Assembly (NCBI GenBank): GCA_048158365.1
Contig: JBLLNL010000002.1
Origin: Azoarcus_F sp048158365
GTDB lineage: Bacteria > Pseudomonadota > Gammaproteobacteria > Burkholderiales > Rhodocyclaceae
DNA length: 64,000 bases
Strand: one strand, 5' to 3'
Shown here: piece after piece, positions 43,096-51,787 of the stretch
How positions within the stretch are numbered: the stretch's first letter is position 1
Layout: every line of letters begins with the position of its first letter
Notes under the pieces: generated by a model
Database searches by the model: none
Told to the model about the DNA's origin: nothing
The model's input: the letters and a program-made list of their open reading frames with translations, nothing else
Position numbers and translations under genes: made by a program

Positions 43096-45045
43096 GTGAC
43101 GGTCAAGAGCAAGATTGTTCTCGCCCTGGGTGAGCAGGCCATCGCGTTGCCGGCGCTGGTCAATGGTGCGCTGGCGGCCAATGATCGTCTCAAGTACCGT
43201 TTCGCGCTGCTGCAGGCGGCCCGAATGCACGCCAGGCGTCCCGAGTTGCCGTTCTCTGGACTGCGCGGCGAGCGCCTGGCCAGCGGCGTGGAGCCGGCTG
43301 AGCTGGATGCGGCGGTCGGGGCGACGGTGGCCGAGTCGGATGGCTACCGCATACCGAATGCGGAACTCATCTATGCAGGTATCTTCGAGGACATGCAGGC
43401 CATGCTCGCGCCGTTCGCTTCGGTCGGCGACGAAGCCGAGTTCGCATCCGCGGGGGAGCTTTCCCGGCGGCTGGAGCGGCTGCTCGAGCGCCTGGTACCG
43501 CCCCGGGACGACTGGGTGGACGAGGATGCGATCGCGACGATCACGTCCGGCGACCGCAGTGCCGGTGACAGCCTTCATCTGGTGGTCATGGATGCGCACA
43601 AGTCGCTCAACACGATGCAGAACTGGCTGGCCGCAGAGCATGTCGACGGCGCCGCGGTCTATGGTATCGCTGCGGACGACCGGGAGCTGGTGCGTGCGTT
43701 CATGGCCGGCATCCATCGCACCGCGCCGCTGAAGTTCGAGCATCCCGGTCTGGGCACCACCGCGACCCGCTCCGGCGACGTACTGGTGATCCAGAACGAC
43801 ATCGGCACCACCGACGCGCACGTGCTGGTCGTGCATGTGCGCGAGGATTCGGTCAGCGTGACCTACACCGACGTGCATCTGCAGCGCCTGCTGTTCTTCC
43901 AGGGCATGTTCCGGGGCTGGAAGGTCGAATGGGAGGATGCGCGCTCGCGTGCCGACCAGAGCATGGAGGACGGCGTCTATCATCTGTGCGTCGGCCGCCA
44001 TGTCGCGCGCGACCGTGCCGGGATGCTTCAGTTTCTGCAGATGCTCGGATCCAGGCTGGTGTTCCTGATCGACTGGAACAAGGCGCGCAAGCAGATCAAG
44101 GTCTTCCTGCCCAAGAACGAGGCCCGCGAACTGCTCGCATGGGCCGCTGCCAACGATCTGGGCCATATGGCGTTCCTGCGCTGCGGCGGGCAGCAGATGC
44201 TGTTCGAGACGCTGGAGCTGGTCGGTCGGGGCGCGTTTCGCTACGGCGAACAGCTCTACCAGATCATCGGCCTGGAGCGCGCGCGCGAGTTTCTGCAGTT
44301 TGCGCTGCGCATCTGCAGCCAGGCGATGCTCGCCGGCAGACCGGTCGAACTAGTGCGGGACGAACTGCGTGCCGAACTGTTCGGCAACTTCCGCAGCGCC
44401 GAGCAGGGTCTGTTCGATCTCCTCGTCGAACATGCGTCATATACGGTCGAGATCGCGTCCTGTCTGCGCGATGGCTGGCTGCAACTGGAGTCTGCCGATT
44501 TCGATCGGTTGATGGGCATTCATTCGCGGCGGGCAAAGTTCTGGGAGCGCCGCGCCGACGAACTCGTGATTCGCGTGCATGAGGCGGGCGGACAGGTCGA
44601 GGAGGCCGAAACGCTGCTCGACATCATACGCTGCGCGGACGACGTACCGGACGAGCTGGAGGAGGCTGCGTTTCATTGCACGCTGATTCCGGGTCGGCTC
44701 GACGTGCACGTGGCCATCGGTCCGCTCGCTTCACTGCATGGACTGACCTTGTCGGCGACGCAGGAGTACCTGAAGGCCCTGATCGCGGCGCGCGTGCTGC
44801 GGCGGGGCATGTCACGCGAGGACATGCAGGACTTTCTCGAGGCGGTGCATCGCGTCGTCGACTTCGAGAAGATGGCCGACGACACGCTGCGACAGGTTCG
44901 CCACGCATTGCTCGCGGAGCCGATCGAGTCGCGCCAGCTCTACGTGCTCGACGCGATCGCGGCGAACCTGGAGCGCGCGACCGACGCGCTGATGCATTGC
45001 GTGCAACTGTTGCGTGACCAGGTGCTTGCGCGCGTTGCGGCATGA
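43096..45045 (+). CDS. Large protein of unknown function with PhoU/DUF47-like C-terminus, partner of truncated PPDK
   Basis: The 649-residue soluble protein starts at GTG 43096 after GGAGGCGG. I do not recognise the first about 430 residues: a helical start (ALPALVNGALAANDRLKYRF) is followed by alpha/beta sequence (LHLVVMDAHKSLNTMQNWLA, DVLVIQNDIGTTDAHVLVVH, SRLVFLIDWNKARKQIKVFL). From about 430 to 640 it looks like a PhoU/DUF47 helical bundle with acidic metal-site motifs (RRAKFWERRADELVIRVHE, IIRCADDVPDELEEA, VDFEKMADDTLRQVRHAL, AANLERATDAL). The gene is followed after 11 bases by the PPDK-like gene, so the two should form one functional unit. Regulation or reception of phosphotransfer is inference. 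Confidence 0.72.
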   Translation: MTVKSKIVLALGEQAIALPALVNGALAANDRLKYRFALLQAARMHARRPELPFSGLRGERLASGVEPAELDAAVGATVAESDGYRIPNAELIYAGIFEDMQAMLAPFASVGDEAEFASAGELSRRLERLLERLVPPRDDWVDEDAIATITSGDRSAGDSLHLVVMDAHKSLNTMQNWLAAEHVDGAAVYGIAADDRELVRAFMAGIHRTAPLKFEHPGLGTTATRSGDVLVIQNDIGTTDAHVLVVHVREDSVSVTYTDVHLQRLLFFQGMFRGWKVEWEDARSRADQSMEDGVYHLCVGRHVARDRAGMLQFLQMLGSRLVFLIDWNKARKQIKVFLPKNEARELLAWAAANDLGHMAFLRCGGQQMLFETLELVGRGAFRYGEQLYQIIGLERAREFLQFALRICSQAMLAGRPVELVRDELRAELFGNFRSAEQGLFDLLVEHASYTVEIASCLRDGWLQLESADFDRLMGIHSRRAKFWERRADELVIRVHEAGGQVEEAETLLDIIRCADDVPDELEEAAFHCTLIPGRLDVHVAIGPLASLHGLTLSATQEYLKALIAARVLRRGMSREDMQDFLEAVHRVVDFEKMADDTLRQVRHALLAEPIESRQLYVLDAIAANLERATDALMHCVQLLRDQVLARVAA

Positions 45046-45056
45046 GGAGAACGGAT

Positions 45057-46694
45057 ATGGACGAATTCAATCTGGCCGACGAGATCTTTCATTTCGGCGC
45101 GGGTGCACCGACGCCGACCGGGTCGCCGGACACGCTCGGATTCAAGGCCTGGAACCTTGCGCGCATGGCCGGTGCCGGCATGCGGGTACCGCCGGCCTTC
45201 GTGCTGTCGACTGCATGGTGCCGTGCGTGGCGTGAGCAACACCATCGGGCTTCAGGGCTCGAGGCGGTGCTGGCCGATCATGTGCGACGCCTGGAGCAGC
45301 GTACCGGCCGGTTCTTCGGCGGCACCAGGCGCCCGCTGCTGGTATCGGTGCGCTCGGGCGCGCCGGTGTCGATGCCCGGCATGATGGAAACGCTGCTCGA
45401 CATCGGGCTGTGCGATGCGACTGCGGACGGCCTGCTACGCGCGACCGGCAACCCGCGACTGGTGTGGGATTCGTATCGCCGCCTGATCAAGAGCTATGCC
45501 GAGGTGGTTTTCGCGCTGTCGCCGAACGCGTTCGAACAGTTGGTCGAGCCGCATCTGGCCGTGGCTGGCGTGACTACCCCTGCCGAACTCGATTTCCATG
45601 CGCTGCGCGAGATCACGCGCGAGAGCCTGGACCTGTTCCGGCGGCTGACCGGGCGCGACTTTCCGCAGTCGCCCAAGGATCAGTTGCTGCGGGCCACCGA
45701 AGCGGTGTTCGACTCCTGGGAGAGCGACAAGGCGGCCAGCTTTCGCCGCCTGAACGACATTCCGGACGATCTCGGCACTGCGGTGACGGTGCAGATGATG
45801 GTGTTCGGCAACGGCGGCGGCACGTCCGGTTCAGGCGTTGCGTTCACCCGGGACCCGGCCACCGGCGAAAAGCGCCTCTACGTTGATTTCCAGTTCAACG
45901 CTCAGGGTGAGGACGTGGTGTCCGGTCGCCACGCCCTGGGCGAGGCCGACCTGCTCGCGCAACGCCTGCCGTCGGTGGCCACCGAGGTGCAGGAGGTCGC
46001 GACCTTGTTGGAAGCGGAGTTCGGCGACATGCAGGAGTTCGAGTTCACGGTCGAGGACGGCGTGCTGTATTTGCTACAGAGTCGGACCGGCAAGCGCACC
46101 CCCTGGGCAGCGGTCGTGATCGTGGTCGAGCAGGCGAAGGAAGGCCTGATCACGCCCGGCGAAGCGATTGCGCGACTGGACGGAATCGATGCGGAGACCG
46201 TGGTGCGGCGACGCCGCGCAACCACGCCCGACCAGGCGCCACTCGCGCGGGCGCTGTCCACCGGCCCGGGCGTGGTCAGCGGCTGTATCGCGCTGTCGGT
46301 CGAGCGCGCGCGCGAAATGCATGCCGCCGGACAGCCGGTGATCCTGGTGCGCGACGACATCGCGACAGGCGACATCGAGGGCATCGCGATCGCCGACGGC
46401 ATTGTGACCGCGATGGGCGGGCGTACGTCCCATGCGGCCGTCGTCGCGCGCCAGATGAACAAGGTTTGCCTGGTGGGCTGTTCTGCGCTGCAATGTGACG
46501 ATCAGTATGCGCGAGCGCGCTTCGGCGGCGAGACCCTGGCCGAAGGTGATGTGATCACGCTGGACGGCGACGCCGGAAAGGTGTGGTCGGGTGAGGTCTC
46601 GACCATCGTCGAACGTCCCGACGCGTGGCTCGCCGAGTTGCGGCGCTGGAAGTCCGGCGACGCCGTTGTCACTGCAGCGTCGTCGCGAGCCTGA
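45057..46694 (+). CDS. PPDK-like phosphotransferase lacking the PEP/pyruvate barrel domain
   Basis: The 545-residue protein matches pyruvate, phosphate dikinase through its first two functional domains. The ATP-grasp part has SVRSGAPVSMPGMMETLLDI (97-116), NPRLVWDSYRRLIKSYAE, MMVFGNGGGTSGSGVAFTRD, DMQEFEFTVEDG and LLQSRTGKRT. The swivelling phosphohistidine domain has GGRTSHAAVVARQM with His459. The sequence ends at 545, soon after this domain, whereas PPDK (about 870 residues) continues with a TIM barrel that binds PEP/pyruvate. So it can be expected to phosphorylate its own histidine from ATP, but the usual acceptor site is absent. ATG 45057 follows GAGGAG; an ATG at 45042 overlaps the upstream stop. 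No frameshifted barrel is found downstream. Confidence 0.85.
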   Translation: MDEFNLADEIFHFGAGAPTPTGSPDTLGFKAWNLARMAGAGMRVPPAFVLSTAWCRAWREQHHRASGLEAVLADHVRRLEQRTGRFFGGTRRPLLVSVRSGAPVSMPGMMETLLDIGLCDATADGLLRATGNPRLVWDSYRRLIKSYAEVVFALSPNAFEQLVEPHLAVAGVTTPAELDFHALREITRESLDLFRRLTGRDFPQSPKDQLLRATEAVFDSWESDKAASFRRLNDIPDDLGTAVTVQMMVFGNGGGTSGSGVAFTRDPATGEKRLYVDFQFNAQGEDVVSGRHALGEADLLAQRLPSVATEVQEVATLLEAEFGDMQEFEFTVEDGVLYLLQSRTGKRTPWAAVVIVVEQAKEGLITPGEAIARLDGIDAETVVRRRRATTPDQAPLARALSTGPGVVSGCIALSVERAREMHAAGQPVILVRDDIATGDIEGIAIADGIVTAMGGRTSHAAVVARQMNKVCLVGCSALQCDDQYARARFGGETLAEGDVITLDGDAGKVWSGEVSTIVERPDAWLAELRRWKSGDAVVTAASSRA

Positions 46695-46762
46695 CCCACC
46701 GGAACCGAGCGACTCTGGGTCGATCGACGCGTGGGGTGGTAAACCGCGTGTGATGCGCAGCG

Positions 46763-47254
46763 CTACTGGGAGAGATTGAGGTTGCCGATGCCGTCCTGGC
46801 CCTGGATCAGGAAGACGCCGCGTTTGAGCGTGTCCTTGCACGGCGCGAGACGCCGACCCTCGTAGTGGATCGTGACGTCCGACAAGCCCTCGCGCGGCGG
46901 ATCGTACTGCAGCGTCAGGTCGCCCTGAAAGTTGTACTGGAAGTCTCCGCCGAACTCGCCACGCATGGTGACGGTTCCGGAATCGTCTGCGCAACTCGCG
47001 CTGAAGTGTTTGGTCAGGCGATCCTGCCGCCAGCTCTGGCCTGCACAGTCGGGAACCGACACGCTCGGGTGCGCCAGCGGTTGGTCGGCGTCCTTCTCCA
47101 CGCAGAAATGAAAGTCTCGAACCGTGTCCGGAACACCGTTGACGACCGCGCTCATCTGCCACAGGCCCGGCATGCGCAGGGGTTTGTCGACCGACGTTTC
47201 GGCCAGGGACGGACTGCTCACGATTAGCAGCGCAACGGCGAACGCTATACGCAT
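46763..47254 (-). CDS. Secreted DUF3617-like protein
   Basis: The 163-residue protein has a signal peptide (MRIAFAVALLIVSSPSLAET). The mature part begins with PGLWQMSAVVNG and has paired cysteines (FCVEKDADQ, PDCAGQSW, SASCADD, LAPCKDT), probably disulfide-bonded in the periplasm. The layout (P-G-x-W at the start, a beta-rich barrel with MRGEFGGDFQYNFQGDLTLQ) matches DUF3617 as I remember it; no function is known. Of two adjacent ATGs the second (47254) has GAGG at a better distance. It is convergent with the PPDK-like gene. Confidence 0.72.
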   Translation of the reverse strand: MRIAFAVALLIVSSPSLAETSVDKPLRMPGLWQMSAVVNGVPDTVRDFHFCVEKDADQPLAHPSVSVPDCAGQSWRQDRLTKHFSASCADDSGTVTMRGEFGGDFQYNFQGDLTLQYDPPREGLSDVTIHYEGRRLAPCKDTLKRGVFLIQGQDGIGNLNLSQ

Positions 47255-47367
47255 CATGTACCTCGAAAGACCTGGGTTGGACAGCCTGGAAGGCCATTCG
47301 ATCATGGCTTGGGGCGGTGTGCAATGATGCGGATCAAGACGCCTGGAAGCGGCATGGTGAGCGCCTT

Positions 47368-48111
47368 CTACTGCGGGAAGGTGCGTCGATACAGCTCCTC
47401 GCTCGCGAACGCGAGCAGCGGCAGAGCTGGGATCAGCAGTGGCGTCAGCATCGCGGATATCAGGATCACGACCGCGAGCAGCACGGCCCAGGCGAAATGG
47501 GTGGTCGGGCTCATGAACACCGCACGCACGCTGGCGCTGATCGCGGTGACCAGGGAGGCGCGGCGCTGCAGCAGCAACGGCACCGAATAGGCGCTGATGC
47601 AGAACACGATCAGCGCGAAGACCGCACCCATCGTGAAGGCGCCGAGCTTGAAGCGCAGCAGTGCTTCGGTCAGCGGCACAATGGTCACCCATTCGCTGGC
47701 GGTGTCGCCCACCATGAAGCTGTAAAGGATGCCGGCATCGGTCATCCAGATCACGAACAGCAGGATGCACACCAGCGACAGTCCGACCAGCCCGCGCGGC
47801 GCGCTGCCCAGGCCACGCACGACATCCCGCAATGCGGGTTTGCGCTGCTCGCGCAGCGCGGCGGTGATGCCGAAGAATCCCGACAGGATGACCGGTCCGA
47901 CCAGCAGGAATCCGCCAGCGAGCGCCCAGCTCATGGGCGCAAGCCCCAGGCCGATCGCACCGGAGATCAGCACGGTGCCGATCACGCTGAAGATGGCCGC
48001 AAAGCCCATGCTCAGCATCGGTGCGAGTCTGAACGACGCCCACCCTGCGGACAGCGATGCGATCAGATCACGGCGTGATACAGGGACGGGTTGTGGGCGT
48101 GTGGGGTCCAT
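47368..48111 (-). CDS. Multi-pass membrane protein, DUF2189/BPSS1780-like
   Basis: The 247-residue protein has six hydrophobic segments. It begins with a cytoplasmic segment (SRRDLIASLSAGWASFRLAP), followed by GFAAIFSVIGTVLISGAIGL, FLLVGPVILSGFFGI, GLVGLSLVCILLFVIWM, AFTMGAVFALIVFCISAYSV and FAWAVLLAVVILISAML. The 'GW..F...P..s...G' start and the membrane pattern agree with DUF2189 membrane proteins. Function unknown. ATG 48111 has GGAG at seven bases. Confidence 0.68.
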   Translation of the reverse strand: MDPTRPQPVPVSRRDLIASLSAGWASFRLAPMLSMGFAAIFSVIGTVLISGAIGLGLAPMSWALAGGFLLVGPVILSGFFGITAALREQRKPALRDVVRGLGSAPRGLVGLSLVCILLFVIWMTDAGILYSFMVGDTASEWVTIVPLTEALLRFKLGAFTMGAVFALIVFCISAYSVPLLLQRRASLVTAISASVRAVFMSPTTHFAWAVLLAVVILISAMLTPLLIPALPLLAFASEELYRRTFPQ

Positions 48112-48198
48112 CACGCAGCTCCGGCGGTGGATGAACCCCGATGGTCATGTCATCGCGTGCCACGTGTCCATGATCCAGATCATGTTTTCGTTACGTCT

Positions 48199-48711
48199 CT
48201 AGGTGCCGCTGATCCTGCGTCGCGTGGATCTCGGCCGCGTCGGTTGCGCCTCTGCGATGCGCGCGTCCATCGCCTGCGTGATCGCTACGCTCGCGTCCGC
48301 AAGGCTTTCGGCTGAATGCTCGGTTGCGTCGACGACCACATCCAGGGTCTGTGCGGCGAACTCGGTCCCGTGCGGCGACCATTGCTGCAGGCGCTCGAGT
48401 GTCTCGTGCGCATTGCGCTGAGCGATCTGCATCTGGGCCTCGGCCAGGCGCATCCACTGCGAGTAATGCTCGGTGAATATGTGAAACGACCTGTGCAGGT
48501 AGTGATGCGTGTGTTCCGGTATCTGCAGGTCGACGGGCTGTCCGTCGGCGAGGGCGAGCGACCACTGGTGGTGTGCGGTCACGCGATTGTGCAGCGTTTC
48601 CAGCGACAACCGGCCGAACGCCTCGGCGGCCTCGAGGGCCAGCATGCCGGCCTGTCTGACGATGCCCAGCGTCTCGGCATCGCGCTGATGGACCAATTCA
48701 CGGTAGGACAT
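48199..48711 (-). CDS. Phasin-family protein
   Basis: The 170-residue helical protein without signal peptide has the phasin-like pattern of long amphipathic helices: LHNRVTAHHQWSLALADGQP, a His-rich turn (EHTHHYLHRSFHIFTEHYSQ), MRLAEAQMQIAQRNAHETLE and FAAQTLDVVVDATEHSAESL. Phasins coat polyhydroxyalkanoate granules or act as small scaffolds. No phaC or phaA is in this window. ATG 48711 follows AGGAG at eight bases. The C-terminal end is basic (RPRSTRRRISGT). Confidence 0.68.
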   Translation of the reverse strand: MSYRELVHQRDAETLGIVRQAGMLALEAAEAFGRLSLETLHNRVTAHHQWSLALADGQPVDLQIPEHTHHYLHRSFHIFTEHYSQWMRLAEAQMQIAQRNAHETLERLQQWSPHGTEFAAQTLDVVVDATEHSAESLADASVAITQAMDARIAEAQPTRPRSTRRRISGT

Positions 48712-48751
48712 GATCGTGTCTCCTGTGAGAGTGACGCTCCGATCATGCACG

Positions 48752-49612
48752 TTACATGTTACACGCGTTTGAATCCGCCTGAACGGTGGCCGCTGCGTCG
48801 ATCTGTTCGCACCGATCGATCTGCCTTGGTCGTCGCACCTTCGCTTCCTTGGCGTGGTTCTTCATGTGCAGCTTCCACGCGACGCCGAGCAGGTTGTCCC
48901 CATAGGAGATGGCTTTTCGCGGCAACGCGAGTGGGTCGTCGCCCAGGCTCGCGGAAGCGCGGACGCAGGTCGTCGCGCTTGCATAGCCCGCCGCTGCAAC
49001 CGCGTCGAGGCAGCGCAGATCATGGCTGCCGTAGGGGTAGCAGAAGTGATTGATTCGCTGCCCGAGCACATCCTCGATCTGGGTTTTGCAATCGCGAACT
49101 TCGCTGCGGATGCGCGCGGTATCATGCTCTGCGAGCTTCGCATGACTGACCGTGTGTGCGCCGAAGGTGCAGCCCTCGCTGGCAAGCTGCCGGATGCGTG
49201 CGCCCGACATCAACGGCGGCGTATCGCGACCGTCGGCAGCAAACCAGCTCGATGGACGGCCGATCAGCCCAGAGATGAGATAGACGGTTGCGGGGAAGCG
49301 ATGGCTCCTGAGGATCGGCCACGCGTGCTCGGCGAAGTTCTCGTAACCATCGTCGAAGGTCAGTGCAACCGCACGTGGTGGTGTGGTCCTGTGGCCGGTC
49401 ACGCAGGCGAGCACCTGGTCCATCGACAGCACCGTGTAGCCGTGGCGTGCCAGCCAGCCCATCTGCGCCCTGAACCGTTCCACACGGCAGTATGTCGAGC
49501 GATGAAGGTTCATTGTCCGGTTCAGCTTCGGGAACGGACCGATCTGGTGATACATCATGATACTGATCGATAGCGATCGGACAGTGGCCTCGAGATGGCG
49601 GGTCATGATCAT
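48752..49612 (-). CDS. Polysaccharide deacetylase (NodB-like, CE4)
   Basis: The 286-residue protein carries CE4 motif 1 LTFDDGYEN (Asp87 base, Asp88 metal ligand), motif 2 GAHTVSH (His153 and His157 metal ligands), and the later INHFCYPYGSHD segment. It removes N- or O-acetyl groups from a glycan. No signal peptide is visible, so it may act in the cytoplasm on a lipid-linked precursor, or the true export route is different. It overlaps the upstream GT4 gene by four bases and is the last gene of the minus-strand surface-glycan operon. The last 40 residues are basic and unlike the domain. Confidence 0.88.
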   Translation of the reverse strand: MIMTRHLEATVRSLSISIMMYHQIGPFPKLNRTMNLHRSTYCRVERFRAQMGWLARHGYTVLSMDQVLACVTGHRTTPPRAVALTFDDGYENFAEHAWPILRSHRFPATVYLISGLIGRPSSWFAADGRDTPPLMSGARIRQLASEGCTFGAHTVSHAKLAEHDTARIRSEVRDCKTQIEDVLGQRINHFCYPYGSHDLRCLDAVAAAGYASATTCVRASASLGDDPLALPRKAISYGDNLLGVAWKLHMKNHAKEAKVRRPRQIDRCEQIDAAATVQADSNACNM

Positions 49613-50679
49613 GCTCGGGCAAGCGCGCGGTAAAGCTCGCGATAGCGCGACACGACGGCCGATTCCGTGAACTCGTGCGCGACCCGGTGCGCTCCGTGCT
49701 TGGCCAGTTCGCTGCGTAGCGCATCGTCGGTCAGCGCGTACACGATCGCATCGGTGAGGGCCTCGGAGTCGTCGCAGGGGACGACGATCCCGTCTTCACC
49801 TTGTCTGATCAGTTCCCGGGCGCCGCGAAAGGCTGTGGCAACAAGGGGTCTGCGATGGCTCCAGGCTTCCAGGATCACGTTGCCGAGCGTCTCCTCTTCG
49901 CGCGAAGGAAAGATCACCAGATCGGCCGCCTGGAACCATCGGTCCGGCGACTGCGTCCAGCCGGCCCATACGATACGGTCACCCAGATCGAGACCACGTG
50001 CCTGGTGCTCGAGTCGTCCGCGCAACGGACCGTCGCCCAAGAGCACGAGGCGCGCACGTCGGCCCGCAATCGTGCGGGGCAACCGCGCGATCGCCTTAAG
50101 CAGTTCCGCATGACCCTTGACCGGGACGAAACGGGCCGGGTGCAGGAGCATCCAATCGTCGGTCAGACCGATCGACGCCCGTAATTCGGCGTTTTCCCGC
50201 GCCGACGCGATCGTCGCCGGTTCGGCGAAGTTCGGAATGTGGAACACCCGAGCGGCGGGGAAACCTTCGTGAACCATCCAGTCGCACAATCCCTGTGTAT
50301 TGCCGACCCAAGCATGCGCATGGCGGAACGCGTGAAGCCCGTAATAGCCGCCCAGCCGCGCGACATGGATCTTGCCGGAGGTGCGCGACAGCCGTGTGAG
50401 CCGAGAGGCGCGTCCCATGTAGGTCTGCACGATCGGCGCGTCACAGCGTGCAGCGGTCCGGCTGACCTGTCCGCGCGATATCGGGTCCCATACGGTACGC
50501 ATCGGCAGGCTCATCGTGTCGATGCCGTCGAGATGGTGACGGGACAGGTCGCTGCCGGTGCGCACCAGCGCTCTCACCGGATCTCCGGCGCGTTGAAGCG
50601 CACGGACGAAACGCGCGAACCACCGCTCGGCGCCGCCCATCTCGCGGCTAGCTATGACGTGCAGTGAGCCCACCGGCAC
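49609..50679 (-). CDS. Glycosyltransferase family 4, surface-glycan locus
   Basis: The 356-residue GT-B protein has an N-terminal domain starting SLHVIASREMGGAERWFARF and a C-terminal donor domain with LLHPARFVPVKGHAELLKAI, LVLLGDGPLRGRLEHQAR and the EX7E region FPSREEETLGNVILEAWSHR. It probably adds a sugar to the LPS core or O-unit. It overlaps the preceding GT4 gene by 32 bases and the deacetylase by four, so translation is coupled throughout the minus-strand arm. Confidence 0.86.
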   Translation of the reverse strand: MPVGSLHVIASREMGGAERWFARFVRALQRAGDPVRALVRTGSDLSRHHLDGIDTMSLPMRTVWDPISRGQVSRTAARCDAPIVQTYMGRASRLTRLSRTSGKIHVARLGGYYGLHAFRHAHAWVGNTQGLCDWMVHEGFPAARVFHIPNFAEPATIASARENAELRASIGLTDDWMLLHPARFVPVKGHAELLKAIARLPRTIAGRRARLVLLGDGPLRGRLEHQARGLDLGDRIVWAGWTQSPDRWFQAADLVIFPSREEETLGNVILEAWSHRRPLVATAFRGARELIRQGEDGIVVPCDDSEALTDAIVYALTDDALRSELAKHGAHRVAHEFTESAVVSRYRELYRALARA

Positions 50680-51787
50680 GCTTCATCTCCCAGTTCAGGA
50701 TGCAGTCCTGATAAACGGCGAGATTGCCATCGACCATTGCGTCGATGGAGAACTCGCGCTCGATCCGTCTTCGCCCTGCGCGACCCATTCTGTCGCGCAT
50801 CGCCTTGTCGCCGAGCAGGGTGCGCAGCGCCCAGCCGACATGGACGGGATCTCCCGGCGGGCTCAGCAGGCCGGTGACGCCGTCCTCGACCGCTTCGGGC
50901 AGGCCGCCCGCGCGACTCGCAACGACCGGTACGCCGGCGGCCGCGGCCTGTAGCAGCGCGATCCCGAGGCCCTCCATGTCGGCGGGGTGGGCGAGCACGT
51001 CCAGGCCACCGATCCAGCGCGCGAGGTCGCGCCGGAAGCCGACCAGCCGGACGCGATGTTCGAGTCCGCGTACGCTGATGCTCGCGCGAAGTTCGGCCTC
51101 CATCGGTCCCTGTCCGAACATCAGCACATGGACGTTCGGGAACTCGCCGAGCACCGACGGCAAGGCGTCCAAAAGGTGGCGATGCCCTTTGCGCCTGATC
51201 AACTGCGCGATCATGCCGATTGTGAGTGCATCCTCCGGCAAACCGAACTCGGTCAGAAATGCTGACCGGTCGACTGCTGCAGTCCAGCCCGACGCGTCGA
51301 TCGCGCTGCGTACCGTGCTCACCTTGTGGTCAGGCACGCCCTCGTTTATGAGGATGTCCCGGATCCCGTCAGAGATTGTGATGACCTGATCGAACAGCGA
51401 ATACTTCAGGGCCGCAAGCGTTGGCGATTCCGGATTGTCCACGCGGCGCGACAGCACGCAGGGAAGGCCAGCCATGCTGGCGGCCACGCCACCCCACAGG
51501 TCTGCGCCACGACGGCTGTGAAGATGCACGACATCCGGATCGAGTCTGCGCATGTGCTTGCTCAGCCTGAAAACCATGCCAATGTCCGCATCGCCGTTCA
51601 TCGGCATCTCGACGATCTCGGCGAAAGGGGCTGCGGCGCGTGCGATCTCGCTGCCGGTCGGACAGGCCAATACGTTGTGTATACCCCGTCGACGCAACCC
51701 CTCGATGATCAGGACGACTTGCAGCGCCCCACCGTAGAAGTGCTTGCCCGCTTCTACATGCAGGACTGTCAGATTGCGAGTTGGCAT
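50648..51787 (-). CDS. Glycosyltransferase family 4, surface-glycan locus
   Basis: The 379-residue GT-B protein starts LTVLHVEAGKHFYGGALQVV and has VVHLHSRRGADLWGGVAA, the donor-domain IGMIAQLIRRKGHRHLLDAL, VLMFGQGPMEAELRASI and a region HPADMEGLGIALLQAAAAGV in which the second Glu of the EX7E pair is replaced by Gln. The sugar and linkage cannot be read from sequence. It overlaps the GT9 gene upstream by 19 bases and the next GT4 by 32. Confidence 0.86.
   Translation of the reverse strand: MPTRNLTVLHVEAGKHFYGGALQVVLIIEGLRRRGIHNVLACPTGSEIARAAAPFAEIVEMPMNGDADIGMVFRLSKHMRRLDPDVVHLHSRRGADLWGGVAASMAGLPCVLSRRVDNPESPTLAALKYSLFDQVITISDGIRDILINEGVPDHKVSTVRSAIDASGWTAAVDRSAFLTEFGLPEDALTIGMIAQLIRRKGHRHLLDALPSVLGEFPNVHVLMFGQGPMEAELRASISVRGLEHRVRLVGFRRDLARWIGGLDVLAHPADMEGLGIALLQAAAAGVPVVASRAGGLPEAVEDGVTGLLSPPGDPVHVGWALRTLLGDKAMRDRMGRAGRRRIEREFSIDAMVDGNLAVYQDCILNWEMKRAGGLTARHS

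Noticed and set aside
46695..46762. Frameshifted remnant of the PPDK barrel after the truncated PPDK gene
   Set aside because: Only 68 bases separate it from the next gene on the other strand and none of the frames shows PPDK barrel motifs, so the protein seems to end naturally.
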